The notes: a model not told the origin generated them from the sequence alone. Positions 1 through 12,580 are shown, numbered from the stretch's first letter. The stretch is 64,000 nt of DNA from Enoplolaimus lenunculus (GCA_030248215.1 JASANG010002829.1:62001-126000); one strand, 5' to 3'. Program-made: numbers and translations.

Positions 1-440
1 TGTTATGTCATGTTATTATGTCGTATATTATGTCGTATGTTATGTTCAATGCCATTGTTATGATCGTCATTTGATTCTCAGCGTCATTATCGTCACTATG
101 GTTTGCGTATGGTATATTCAACGTCATTATGTACTGTATTACTGTCAATGACTATGTCAACGTATGTTATTTGTCACTTATTACTGGTCATGTTACGATT
201 CGGTCTGTTCAACAGTATATTATTCGTCGTATTCAACAATTATTGTGTTCAACAACGTTATTATTGTCGTATTCAACAAGTATTATGGTCAACAGCAGTA
301 TGGTTCGTTATTGTTCGTCACTTATTATGGTCACTTGTGTTATTACTACTCGTATTCAAACGTTCGGTATGTTCAACTGCATTATAATTACTGTATTCGC
401 AATTTATTACATTGTTCAACAGCATTTATTTGTCAATTAT
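1..440. repeat. Degenerate short tandem repeat
   Basis: The stretch is built from a loosely repeated motif, roughly TATTATTGTCGTATTCAACA, with frequent TTCAACA and GTCATTAT words. It leaves several frames open, but the resulting peptides are low-complexity Y/S/V/C strings with no domain. I read it as decayed satellite-like DNA that probably continues to the left of the window. Confidence 0.6.
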
Positions 441-2680
441 TCGCATTATTGTGGTATCGACGCATTATATCGGAGGCAAACGGCCGTCTGTTACGTTATA
501 CAACATCAGAAGAAATGAAAAAAAACATTAAAAACTTAAAGTATTCAGGCAAATTTACGCCTTTTATAGCACCATCAACTCGAATTCAAGGTATTATTCA
601 GGTATTTTGGACTCAAATTGGGTCATCAGGTGCTCAAATAGTAGTATAACTGTCAAACTGTATTGGGTATCAGGGTTTCAGGCCTCTAATGTGGGTCGTC
701 AGGCTTCAAAATGGGGTATTCAACATTAAAATCGTCATTTTTGGTGCTTTTTACGTCTACAAAACTGTATTTTAACCGAATCTCAGGACTTTTTGGTGCA
801 TTTTAACTCTATTTTTAACCGCCAAAGACATTTTTTCCTGCCAAACCAACCTTATTTTGCGCCATCACCAACGTCACGAGCTGAAAACATGAATAATTAC
901 GAGTTTATTGGCAGTGATACAGACATTTTATGCAAATAATCGCCATGTTGTGCTTTAAAAACATTCCAAAATGACGCTCAACACCAAATAACCGCCTTAA
1001 TTTTGTGTATTTTACTGTTATTTCGATGTAAAAATATGTGTTTTAGCGTTCTTTTGCAGCATTATGCCATGGGACGGCATAAAAATGAGTCCCCCGGTTG
1101 TCGGGCAGGGGTCCTGTGGTTGCCCTGCAACCACAGTTCCCCCGCCCTCGATTGCCGCGGGCTCTGTTTATGTCCTCCCGTGGCCTCTAATGCTTGCAAA
1201 CCCGCTTTTATGCGACATTACCGTCGCTTTGTGTCTGTTTGAGTTAAGTCGATTTTAGTAGTTTATGAATGTGCCGTTATTTTGCCTTATATTGTGCCTG
1301 TATTCGTTATTTCTTATATTCTGGGTTATTTTTGCTCGCGCATTCCATTTTCCTACTCAAAACCTTTAAATTCCCCAAAAATCTCCCCAAAATTCCCCAA
1401 CTTATTTCTGCCAATTTTTCGAGCTACCCCTTTGAGTTTTCCGGCTAAATAATCGATTACTTATAACGTAGCTAGCTAGTGGGAGCGAATTCGGACATTT
1501 TTCAGAGAAGACATTTTACGTGTATTACGGATATTGCGTGTATTACGAGTTTAGTCGAGATTTCAGTAACTCTAGCGAAATCGAGCCAAATTGACGGCTA
1601 TTTACCGATTTTTAGCAAGAATATCGACCTAGTATCCGGAAATAGGTGTATTTTGGTTATACTCTGAAAATTGCGGAAATTGCGTGTTTTGTGTTGCAAA
1701 TCGTGCAACTACGGGTTCGGCGGCTAGCATACTGTTATTCCTGCCGCGTGGTGTTTGTTTGAGTAGAGTTATACAGGATTCGCTACTAGTTGGACCGTTT
1801 AACCCCGGATTTGACGTAAAACTCGGATATTAGCCCGATTTTGACGTAATTTTTAGTTATCCTGAAATTTCGTAAAATTGCGGATTTCGCGAGTCAAATT
1901 AGCATCGCCGACGTTTATATTGTGTACGCTGCCGTATTATTTGTTCTGTTACTTGTATTAAACCTACAAAACTCGGTGTTAACACTCCAGAGCGTACTAA
2001 CCCGAATCGGATCACTTAGAATTGCATGAGTCAAAAACCTACAGTTTTCGGATATTTTAGCCTCAAACAGGGCCAAATAGCGAAGTCCAGAGCTGACACC
2101 AGGTAGGAAAATTCACCATTTCAACAGACACAGGAACCAAGGTGCATACCGAGCCTTAAAGGCACTTTCAAGGTTAGATACATGTAGCTTAAATTCATAG
2201 AAAAAACGCAGCTGATCATGAGCCAACTTAAGTAACGTTAGGACGCCGCCGGACAGGATATGTCGACCGAACCTTGCTGTAAATTCAGATGGCTTCAACA
2301 TACGGTGTAATAGCTATGTGTTTACATTAACCAAAAAGTATTAATAGAAGTAAGTGGCAAATACCACTTTTACTGGCATACAGTTTTATCGCCAAGCATC
2401 TAAAATATGCGCTGCTATTTTGACAAAATTTACGCCGGCGTATACTCAGGACTTATGATTTTTTCAGTTTAAATACGATCCAATCCATAATATCCGAGGG
2501 CCACCTACATTTAATTTAGTGAATTTCGTCCTTCATAACATAGGCGTAATCACAGCGAAATCGCCGCTTCCAAACCCTTCATTTCTGAGCAGAAAATGTA
2601 AAAACTAAATGGTTCTTCAACATTTTGGGTCGAAATGAAAGTATTTATTATCCACAACCATGTTAACATCTAAAACCCAT
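441..2680. other. Unassigned DNA, no recognised gene
   Basis: No domain was recognised on either strand. A GC-rich patch at about 1085-1215 stands out from AT-rich surroundings. On the minus strand, 2301-2113 reads as a 62-codon frame with fairly varied codons and possible splice signals (TTTACAG upstream, TGGTGAAT at the end). Nothing in its sequence identifies a family, so it is not called as a gene. Confidence 0.4.
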
Positions 2681-3005
2681 CAACACAAGGGCAGTGATAT
2701 TAACGTGGGGGAAAGGCGATGGGAACGCGCTCCTCCCACTGGTCCGAGCTGACGAAATCTTTTAAATTTGTTATTTGTAGTTTCGACAATTTTTCTGAAA
2801 AATGTTTGGAAACTTTTTGTGATTTAAAAATGGAACCAAAGCCGATTTTCTACAGAAATGTATTTCAATATCCGGTTAATACTTTTGTTGCAGAATCATG
2901 AGTGATAATGATCACGGTAAGCGAACTAGCAATTTGTTAGATTATATTTCAACAAAAAACTAAAAATGGCCAAGAAACGAATGATAAATTGGAGCCCTTC
3001 GCACC

Positions 3006-3130
3006 TTTTACCGGTAACAACTGCAACAACAGAACGATGTTTTTCGTACCTTAAACTTCTAAAAACTTTTTGCGGACATCGATGACAGAAGATAGGCTTA
3101 ACGGCCTTGCTTTACATATTCCCAAATATT
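3006..3130 (+). mobile_element. hAT transposase C-terminal remnant
   Basis: One frame reads LLPVTTATTERCFSYLKLLK. This is the start of the hAT dimerisation domain (family pattern LPVTTATAERSFS-L-KT-LR). The match then moves to a second frame that reads MTEDRLNGLALHI, the next conserved block (M-EERLNGLALL). The gene is therefore frameshifted, and no DDE catalytic core is visible nearby. It is a dead fragment of a DNA transposon, but it shows that an autonomous hAT lineage once existed here. That could explain the short hAT-type elements elsewhere in the window. Element ends were not found. Confidence 0.8.
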
Positions 3131-4660
3131 AACGTTGACATGTTTCGTGTTCCCGGGAAGTTTTGCAAGTAAGCGGAGCCTTGAACTGTAGTTGTAACTA
3201 GTATAAACGATTTTTTGTACAGTTGTTGCTTTCGTGTTCATGTTCGCCTGTGTGGTTTTTACTTGAACCCAGCGATTATAGATCTCAGAAAACTTCTTCG
3301 CTCTTGGAAAATAAAAAAGTTAGGCATGCGCCCCCCCTAAAGGTTCTTCATATCACCGCCAAGGCATAAACATGTCATAAACTATGTGTCTGCTACGTTG
3401 TTGGTATTACTGTGCCGACCCAAACTGCCAAAATAATTTCGTATTTAGTACACATACCAACAATTTATTATAAAATAATATTTAAAATACACCTATATCC
3501 ATTATAGAAAGACAAAACTATAAGCAAAAGATTTAAGTAAAAAGAACAGTACATTTACATCAAACGAAAACATTGCAACCAGCACCTAACTTATTTCCCT
3601 ATCCGACTGACCTACTAGCTTCAAATGAATGCAAAAGCTTTAACACCTCCGCTTCTGCTACACATATGCAAATCAGGGGGGTAGCTAACGCGAATAGCAG
3701 CAGGCGCCACAACGTCAGATGTTGATGTTGCGTTCTTAACGTAAACTGAACGCTTAGTGTATATTTTAATTTCCCTTTCTCATCTACTAAATGTGTTAAT
3801 CATTTCTGGCTTTTTATACTGGTTTTTGTTTTAATTAATTGTTGTTTGCTCGCTTCTCTGCTTCATATTCGTTTTCTGCTTCATTTCCATTGCTTCTTCT
3901 TGCTAATTGTTTTTGACAGCTCAAAAAAGTTGGATGGTTTTTAGCGTAGCAAATGGATGTACCTCACAATGCATGCTGTTTAGATAGAGTGATACCTGTT
4001 GTAATTGTTTGCTTTCCTCCCACAATTTTATTAATTTTTAAAAGGCAAAAGTTCTCACATATTATTACTTTTCCATAAGCGCAAGTTTAAACCAATCTTG
4101 AGACTAAACCCCAACCTGTTTTATTAATCCAACTGTTGATATGTATAGGATGATAGTTTTTGGGGGATTACTTGTTGATTTGTATGCGATGATCACTTGA
4201 AATAGGGGGTTAGTATGCCAATGAAATGTTAGCATTTACATTTGTCCACGTAGCCGCTATTCAGATCACAAAATTTTTTGTTACACTTCATTAGAAGCCT
4301 CGTGCACTGTATTTACAAACGTTTATGTGGTCAATAACGGTATGAGATCAGTGGTTCTGAGTAGATAGAAAATGGGGTTTTGCCCCCCCACCGGTGGGGT
4401 CCGGTGGTGGTGATGGCTCATCGGCTGTCGTGTGTGTATATATATTGTGTGCCTGTGTGCGTGTATGTGCGCGCGCAGAGGAATTATTTTGTTGTTTGTT
4501 CGTTTTGTATAACTATTGACAAATTGTAAAATATAACCCACACAAGCGTTATTCCCAAACTCAATAACCTATGTGTCGATTTAGCTGAAATTTGGAATAC
4601 TAGCCTAAAATTCCACCCTGAATCCAATGAAAGGTAAGAAAACGCGGTACTTGGCACAGG
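3131..4660. other. Intergenic DNA, nothing recognised
   Basis: AT-rich DNA without a convincing coding frame. It includes a C/G-rich spot at about 4383-4412 and a short GT-rich run at about 4430-4475. Part of the left edge may still belong to the hAT remnant. Confidence 0.4.
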
Positions 4661-4666
4661 GTGATG

Positions 4667-4783
4667 ACTCATAGAATGACATCATTTTTCTCCCGTCATC
4701 GTTGCTAGGCAACGTCAAAATATATCTTGCTGAGTGTCTCATAGGGTGACGTCATTTTCCTCCCGTCATCGTTTCTAGGCAAC
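4667..4783. promoter_or_regulatory. Two-copy CRE / X-box-like module
   Basis: A 47-bp segment occurs twice, 70 bp apart (4667-4713 and 4737-4783). Each copy has a TGACRTCA-like site followed by GTTNCTAGGCAAC. The second copy holds a perfect CRE, TGACGTCA, at 4747-4754. The GTTGCTAGGCAAC (4701-4713) and GTTTCTAGGCAAC (4771-4783) words fit the RFX X-box consensus RYYNYY-N(1-3)-RRNRRC. The order of CRE then X-box is conserved between copies. No gene start is seen next to it, so regulatory function is an inference; it could be a duplicated repeat. Confidence 0.35.
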
Positions 4784-4789
4784 AGCATG

Positions 4790-5970
4790 ATCAGGTAGCC
4801 AAAATAATTGTAGGGTGAAGAAGGGCTAATGTTTATTGAAAATAAGTGCTCACATACAACTAAAGCAATAATTAAATTCTCGCTGAGTATCAAATACGTT
4901 GGCTATTATGTCCACTGAGAAAGTGGTAACTGAGTTGCAGATGCATAATTCAACAGTGAGTTAATTTGATAGACGATTACTGCAATGGTCAATGGAGGAT
5001 AATCCTCAGCCCAGCATAAAGCCAGACTACCCTATCGCCGTAGGGGTCGCTCCTCGACATCTGTGCAGTTCAGCCACGGGTTTTGTTTTTATTTTATACA
5101 CAACACAATATAATAAAAACAATACAAACTATACAATTATCAGCTAGACAACGTTAAAATTTCATAATATATTGCATAGAGTACTGCATGTTCGTTTGTC
5201 TTCGTCATCATCAGAACAACCACCATTCTTCATCGTTTTAACTGAGCATCGATAGTCCGTATATGAAATCCTCGTTGATTAAATTCTTCAGCTGTCAATA
5301 TACAATTTTTTGTTATGGTCGCACATTTCACTGTCAGCTACCCATCGATTGCATTCTGTATGTTTATATTGACGCACCCATCTTCGAGAACATTTGATAA
5401 ATAAAACTTTGCCAAATGTGATACAAATACTGCTCGTGAACAATAGTCTTTATTAAACGTATATCCGCGATATTGATTTGCAACTGATATCATTAGAGTC
5501 GCGTCACGAAAATCTAAATTAATGAGCAAATTTTCAAACACGTTGAACAAATATATCATCTGTGTGCTCCATCTAATGGGTCATCCGCGTTAAAATGCAC
5601 GCACATTTGTAAAAAATGTCCCTTTTCTGAATTTTTAAACAATGAATATGTCTAGACATAAATATATACTTGTCCTGACATCATTATCGGGAACTGTTAT
5701 TGTCCATAGTCCCTCGGAAGGGACTCAATTTTTTGCGTTGAAATGCGAAGTCATTAATATTCCGATGTGAACTGAAGGTTTTTAATTTTGGCATGTTTTA
5801 AGAAATCAAAATTTCAAATCAACATGGAATTTTATGCAGAAATGTCATTAAATATTTTGACTCTGTCACGTTTGAATACAGAATTTCTTTTTGTCAGCTC
5901 TAGCTAATAACGGCGAGTCAATGCAAATTATTCCAAAACATTAATACACAACAGTATTTTGGATATTTGG
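4790..5970. other. Intergenic DNA, nothing recognised
   Basis: No coding signature or element end was recognised. A minus-strand frame at 5559-5338 stays open for 73 codons, but it has no recognisable motif and its composition matches the surrounding DNA. Confidence 0.4.
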
Positions 5971-5976
5971 CGGGTA

Positions 5977-6599
5977 ATGCGGGGTTCACGTTATAACCGG
6001 GGCAGGCGGGACACGGTTTGTCCTACGTTGATTCGACAATTCGGGCTCTTATATCGGGTTAGCAGACAAAACTCGAATGTCATATGACATTAGCTTACAA
6101 GCCACCGCTGTCAAATGATCAATGTGTACAAGGGACGGTATGTCACGTGATACTGTGGGATATTTATGCGAATATCATATGATATTCCAAAATTTCAACG
6201 AATATCATATGATATTAAGCGGGAAAGTGTAATCTTCGGGTGCTAATAAATTAAGAGAAAGCCGGACGGGAGAGGCAGACATGTGCGTAAAATACCAAAT
6301 ACTCGTCTGCAAAGCCATTTCCGACACAAAATCGCTTAGAAAAACCCTGTCATAATTCAAAAATTCAAATCTTAAATTCTAGTATCATATGATATTCAAC
6401 AGGACAATTTGGGTGTGTTACCTCAAGAATGCAGACGTTTGAAAATATATCATGATATTCGCTGACAATACGTCGAATATCATATGATATTGAAGGACAA
6501 AAGGTGACCTACACATGATGATAGCAGACAAATACGAGTTTTTGTAACCCAATAGGCTAGGTGTCCCGAGCTGCTCCGATTATAACGTGAACCCCGCAT
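5977..6599. mobile_element. TIR element with repeated ATATCATATGATAT palindromes
   Basis: The ends are 24-bp inverted repeats with one mismatch (ATGCGGGGTTCACGTTATAA at the left). The interior has no coding frame, so this is a non-autonomous DNA element of about 623 bp. It carries at least five 16-bp palindromes of the type AATATCATATGATATT plus one decayed copy: 6076-6091 (variant), 6171-6186, 6201-6216, 6381-6396, 6444-6459 (decayed) and 6476-6491. Flanks show TA on the left only, so the superfamily is unassigned. Confidence 0.75.
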
Positions 6600-6768
6600 A
6601 ACGGTATGTTCGGATTCAAGGTTCTTTTCGGATACATATTGAAATATCTTTCACATCCTGATTCCGGATGTCTGGTGCCCGTCTATGGTCAGGGTACTTC
6701 CCTTATAGAGCAACAAGTTAAAACAAGTACTTAAGTACGATAAGATATTCGCTGCCCATCGCTAAATT
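6600..6768. mobile_element. hAT-like element fragments
   Basis: The stretch has a terminus of the form CCGGATGTCTGGTGCCCGTCTA and a second terminus, CGCTGCCCATCGCTA. It also holds the sub-terminal block GAGCAACAAGTTAAAACAA. The same block lies at about 15697 and 16780 inside the two longer elements around MIF exon 1. These are short relics of that family. Confidence 0.6.
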
Positions 6769-7483
6769 TTTAAGGCACCTCAGGATAAACTGGCCAGTGC
6801 CCCCTGGATTCGGTAATTATCTCGTTGCAAATAGCTTCTGCAAATAGTTCAAAATTATTGCACACTTTTAGACGCCAGTCGTTGACTATTTGAACATTTA
6901 AAACATGCGTTGTAAACGTCCGGTTAAGGCAAAATTGCAAAACTTTTTAGTAAATCCTTGATTTCAGTTGGAAAGGAATTTGACTGCAGCCATGTCTCTG
7001 CAACACAGCTATTCTTTGGAATTCGAATTAAAACATTAATAAAGAAAATTTAAGCAGTGCATTACTAAACTGTGTTAAGTACAATTTGCGTACAATTTGT
7101 ATTGTTATTCTTTTCGAATTGTATTATTATTTGAGCGTTTAGCCTACACATATATTGGGTTTAATAATATAGCTAGGAATGGATACATATTAATTCAAGT
7201 TTTTCCAAGTAAGTCAGTCTTAAGATAGATTTGGGGCTGTCGATATCCTGCATTTCCCGGTATGCCAGGATTAGTGTGCACAAACCGAGTATCAGAAGTT
7301 GCACTTACACGCGTCCGTCCTTGTAGCTTCGTTAAAAATGTGAAGTTTATGGTCGATCGTAATTAGCCTGAAATGCATTGTGTGAGTATACGCGATGTAG
7401 CTTGTGGATGTGCAGAGTGTGTAAAATTAAGAAAGACACATACATACTCGTGCACATGTAGCACCAGAGTAAATTATGATATC

Positions 7484-7690
7484 GGTCGTGTGGTGTAATG
7501 GGTAGCGCGCTTGACTCGCGAGCGAGAGGTCCGGGGTTCGATTCCCGGCGTGGCCATATGGTTCGGAGAAATTTAGGGGAAAATCATGTATATTCATAGT
7601 ACTTTGAGGAAAGGGGTCTTCCCGACCGTGCAGTTCTGACACATTGCAAGTCTGGGTAAGAACCGGACCTTCACGCCTTTTCAACTAAGC
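7484..7690 (+). repeat. tRNA-derived SINE or tRNA pseudogene
   Basis: Positions 7484-7556 fold as a 73-nt tRNA-like cloverleaf. The 7-bp acceptor stem (7484-7490 with 7549-7555, GU pairs included) is complete. An A box (TGGTGTAATGGG) and a perfect B box (GGTTCGATTCC) are present. The anticodon position reads CGC (Ala) at 7517-7519. However, the anticodon stem has an A-G mismatch at the loop and the T stem has one G too many, so a working tRNA is doubtful. The following ~130 bp look like a SINE body. A functional tRNA-Ala(CGC) is the less likely alternative. Confidence 0.55.
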
Positions 7691-8152
7691 AGCTGTGAAA
7701 GCGGTATAGGATTTCAAGCTGACGAATTTTTAAGCGAACGTTCTACTATTGCACAATGCAGTCTGTCTCTCAAGATATTTTTCATCGACTATGCGTCAAC
7801 CATATGCTGCCGGAAAGCATACTATGTATAATGTGCATTGAATGTATTGTATATGTACCAGCACAAGCATTTCTCACATGCTTACATGCAGGGCAAACTA
7901 ACATCATTACGCATTATGTGCCTTTATTTTTGAACAGTTCGGCTGATGTTGACTTGGTGGCGGCAGTGCACATAGGCTGTGGAGCGATTGCGATAAAGAC
8001 ATTTCTGTTATTTTCATTTTGCTGTTTCAAAACGTCTGGTGTTCAGAATTATACGTTTACCTACTGTTATATATTTCTTTGAAACCGCCTTGATTTATTA
8101 ACATTGTTTTGGTTTAGGCATCACTTGCGGTTTTAAAGTATTATATTCCATC

Positions 8153-11100
8153 ATGAGTCCACACAAAGCATTTGCGCCCGGTTCATCAAATTTGTTAAGC
8201 AAATTACGGAGCCTGATGAAAAATACAAAATATGTTGCTGCTCCTCTGGCAGCATATATAGTTCCAACTGGTGACGCGCACCAAAGTGAATACATTGCCG
8301 ACTGTGATCAACGGAGAGCGTTTATAAGCGGATTTAATGGTTTGTGTATTTATAATCATTATGACTACACAAGTTGGTTAATGATAGATGATACTAGTCG
8401 CAATGGAGCTATTTAAAAATTCGTAATTAAGGCGTAACAATTAACCTAATATGCAAATTAGTTATCAGGAAACAGCTCATTGACCAGTTTTGGAGGTATA
8501 TATGCCATTTGTTCAAATTCTTCTCGTTTAAAGAACTTTTAGTACTGAATTTGATTGCTCGTAACCCTCCTAGTAGTTAGTGAAATAATGAAGAAATCAT
8601 AATTTAGGCTTGAGCAATTAAGCTGACATGCAAATTAGTTTTCAGCTTTTTCACAACCAGATGTGAACTGTGAATTTTACGGAATCTGAACAGCAAATTT
8701 TCGCCGAAACTGACTCCGAACTTCTGTTGCCTCCCTGGCGGTTTTTCTAACGAGCTAATTTTGTTCATTAACTAGTGACTGCCTTTTAGGTTCGCGTGGT
8801 ACTGCTGTGGTAACTCTGTCTAAAGCGGCATTATGGACCGATGGCCGCTATTTCATTCAAGCTGAAGAGCAACTGGGAACAGACTGGGTGCTGATGAAGG
8901 AAAACGTTGGTAATACACCAACAATCACGAAATGGCTTGTTGACGAACTTAGCCCTGGTAAACTATTTCAGATTTTATCCAGGTAGCCCGAAACTAGCAA
9001 ATGGTGTTAAAGCATGCAAGTGTACGCGAGCAGAGGTTCCATTCTTCTCGGTAAAATTTGGTGTTTTCTCTTCAATTAGTTTGAAGAACGATGTATGTTT
9101 TAAATGATTTCGTTAACTAGCAACCTGAAATCAAATTGGAAATTGCTCTCTTGGTCGGGCGCAGACCCAAGTGGATGTATATAGTATAGAAACGGCAAAA
9201 ACATCAGTAAACAAGTGCGGAGAAATGCTTAAATAGCTTCTGTGAAAAATTTGCAGAAATGGTAATTCTGACCAAGATTGGCAGTTTAGAAATCAAGCTC
9301 AGGTGGAGGTTATTCTCCGCGGCCTTTGCGTTTACTGTTTCGTTTTCCACAGGTATAAAGCATTTGGATATAGAGTTTTCGAAAACGCTTTCATGTTACG
9401 ATTTCTAAATATTTCAGCAACATTGTTATTCTTTCAACCGAATTCATGTACATTGTGTAAACTTTTCTCCTTGGTTTAGACGTTGCTGTTATTTATATTT
9501 TTAGGTGACAAAGTTGGATTTGATCCGTTTTTGGTGTCTATGGCCGAACTTGCCGCATACAATAATTCGTTGTCTCAAAACGATATTTTTATGACACCCG
9601 TTGCTGATAATCTGATTGATTTGGTTTGGGGTTCGAAACGATCGCCCCCGCCTATTGGTTTCATCCGTTCATTGCCGGTTGAATTTTCCGGCCAAACATT
9701 TGAAGATAAATTAGAGCAGGTTCGTATGATTTGTGTTCCTAATAGCGAGAATTTTAAGTTAAACCAATATATATCAGGGTGCGAGCGAAATTACAATTTA
9801 CCAGAGCCGGACCGGAATTTGGAAAAATTACCGCAACCGAACAGTAGAAAATACATGCAACAGAAAAATGCATTTTAAGTTTTTTTGCTACAGTATTTGT
9901 GAAATAACCTTTGTTGAACATAGGTATTTACTTATCATCTACTTTCGATGGTTGATTTTCGGTGATTGTCAAGGTTTATATATTATACCAATGCAATATG
10001 TTTTATTTATATCGTCATTTTTGTCACCATCCTCGGGCGATGACTCTATTTTCGCTAGCGGCAATCTTAAAATGATTATGTACTGTAGATACATACGCTA
10101 AAATGTGTCCTAAAAATTATGCGCTCGTTTTGCTGACAAGGTTCTGCCGTGGTGTTCAAACCAGTAATTCTTGCAAATTATCTTACGTGTTAAGCTGAAT
10201 AAAGTAAACGTTGTTCATATGCCCTGTTACCGGGCATTCGATAGGCCAGTTAGTTGCTCTGCTCCGGTAACTCGGCCCAACGGCATCTTACTGTTCACAG
10301 CGCCGAGAATACAACAACTGGTTTGACAGTCCGTTGAAGCATTACTCACAGCTTCGCTAAATGTTGACACCACATTAGATCAGTTTCGATACCTGGGTGA
10401 ACAATTTTAATGTCAACTTTACATTCTCGGTATACAAAGAAAAAGGTCTAGTTTTTTAAACATCAAAACTAACGTTTGTTACTCCTGAGAAAAAATATTA
10501 CTTGCACAAACTAGATCACTGCGCTTGCATATTAAACCATGGCGACATTACATTACAGAAGGGATTGGCATAATCCAGTTCAGATCATAACGTTTTGTAG
10601 TAAACACATTTTTCGAAAAACAGTTGCTTTTCTTTCGTACTATTCTAAAACTTCGTTTGGTAAAATTTACATAAAATAACGTGATTACTTGCAAATGGTG
10701 TCCATCAAAGATAGTAGATGTTGAATCTGGCTTGCACCCAATATATGTTATACTGACTTGTTTTGTTATTGTCAAATCTGTCTGAATTTTAGCGTTTCAA
10801 AAAGTTTAAAGTGACTCAATTACGTTTATTTATCCAAATAAATGAAAGTTAAAATACTAGAAAATGAAATTGTTTGCCTTCTTTGGCTCGCTGACCCTAT
10901 ATGGGCCTATCCGGGAAATATCTTGTTTAGTAAAAGTCTTGAACAAGTGGCTTTACAAATGCTCCTTAAAGATTAACAATAGGAACTTTGTAAGTCATTA
11001 AATCAACCATTTAATGTTCTAAAGTTTTTGTAGCGTTCTCTTGCTTGTATTAGATAGCATGTACTGTACATGACGCCTGAATTAGAAATGTATTGCAGAA

Positions 11101-12507
11101 CAAATTATTTCTAAAAACTTCAAGGTCTGTTTTATTCATACCTTTGTCTTATTACTGTTTTAGATAAAACATGAAATGAAGAACAAAAACACAACTGTCT
11201 TAGTGCTGTCCGCTTTGGATGAAATTGCATGGCTGTTTAATCTACGCGGTTCCGATATTGAGTACAATCCAGTGTTTTTCGCGTACGCTATTGTTTATGC
11301 TAATGGTAACGCTAAACTATTTATCGATACCGAAAACCGTAATTCAGAAGAGACATTTAAGCAGCTAAGCAAATGTGTCACCGTGGAATCATATGCGTCT
11401 GTAAAGACCTCTTTGGAAAAAATTGCTGAACAAATGCAACAAGACGGCAACAAGAAAGCGTGGGTTCCGAGTAGTACCTCAGTAGCACTTGGCAGTGTAT
11501 TCACAGCGAAACAAACTATAGACGAGCCATCTCCTGTTTTGATGATGAAAGCAGTAAAAAATTCCGTCGAGCAACGGGGCATCCGCAATGCACATATAAA
11601 AGATGCAGTTGCGCATTGTGAATTTTTGCAATGGATTGAAAATCAAATGGCGACGGTCCCGAGTGCAGATGGCCTAGTGGATGCAACTCAAAAACAACCT
11701 TTGACTGAATTGAGTGTAGCTGATAAATTTGAAGAGTTTCGACGAGCTCAAAGCGGTTATATTGGACCGAGTTTTGCAATTATTTCATCGACTGGGGCTC
11801 ACGCTGCCATTAATCACTATAACGCAACCGAGGACAGTAACATTCCGCTAGCCCGTGACGCGTTGTACTTAGTTGATTCCGGGGGCCAGTATTTAGATGG
11901 AACTACCGATGTGACGAGAACTGTTTCATTCAAAACGACCCCCTCAGCATATGAGCGCGATTGCTTCACTCGGGTACTGAAAGGTCATATTGCGTTGGCG
12001 GCATTAGTGTTCCCGGAAAAGACCAGTGGGTATCGGTTAGATTCAATTGCGAGAATGTCACTTTGGCAAAGAGGTTTGCAATATTTTCACGGAACAGGAC
12101 ACGGTGTTGGGCATTATTTGAACGTTCATGAAGGTCCGGCTGGGTTTCATTTCCGGTCAGGGTGCGAAGAAGGTATTGTCGCTGGGATGTGCCTTACGGT
12201 TGAACCGGGTTATTATGAAGCCGGGAATTTTGGTATACGAATTGAAAATGCGTACTTGACTGATTTTGTGGATTTTCCAGAGCCTAGACCTGCTGGAATG
12301 AACGCACGTTTTTTGCGGATGCTGCCAGTAACCTTTGTGCCAATTTCGACAAAACTTATTGAGCCGTCATTGCTTGAGAAGCATGAAATTGATTGGCTAA
12401 ACAAATATCATGAGGAGTGTTTGCAGGTAGTTGGTGCTGAATTAAACAAACAAGGTAAACAAGATGTTTTGCGGTGGCTTGAAAAAAATACCGCTCCTTT
12501 AGGTTAA
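8153..12507 (+). CDS. XPNPEP1: Xaa-Pro aminopeptidase 1 (cytosolic, M24B)
   Basis: This enzyme releases the N-terminal residue from peptides whose second residue is proline, using a dinuclear metal centre in the cytosol. Exons are 8153-8339, 8790-8957, 9505-9719 and 11164-12507. All junctions are GT-AG and in phase, giving 637 residues (human XPNPEP1 is 623). Exon 1 starts close to the human N-terminus and contains [18 protein letters not shown]. The catalytic domain keeps all five metal ligands: D428 and D439 ([16 protein letters not shown]), H503 (HGTGHGVGH), E537 (VEPGYY) and E551 (IRIEN), with the family spacing. No signal peptide is seen. A 3' splice site at 8116-8117 lies 35 bp before the ATG, so a 5'-UTR exon or trans-spliced leader is likely. 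AATAAA at 12581 lies 74 bp after the stop. Intron 3 (1,444 bp) is the longest. Confidence 0.97.
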
Positions 12508-12580
12508 AAGAATTGTTTTGCGTGAGCTATGTGGGATATATATTTTATGTACTATACATGGTATGGAGGTATGGGAATTC

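Noticed and set aside
103-649. Three overlapping long open frames at the left edge
   Set aside because: They arise from a degenerate short tandem repeat; the peptides are low-complexity and no domain is present.
2719-2921. ORF and micro-exon-like ATG after TTGCAG near the hAT remnant
   Set aside because: The 60-codon frame has no motif. The ATG-to-GTAAGC stretch is only seven codons and cannot be tied to a gene.
7484-7556. Functional tRNA-Ala(CGC)
   Set aside because: The anticodon stem has a mismatch at the loop and the T arm has an extra base. The following sequence looks like a SINE body, so it is kept only as a tRNA-derived repeat.
7756-8082. 108-codon ORF just upstream of XPNPEP1
   Set aside because: No domain, no homology recognised, Cys/Ile-rich composition expected of AT-rich DNA. 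It ends before the XPNPEP1 start and does not extend that protein.
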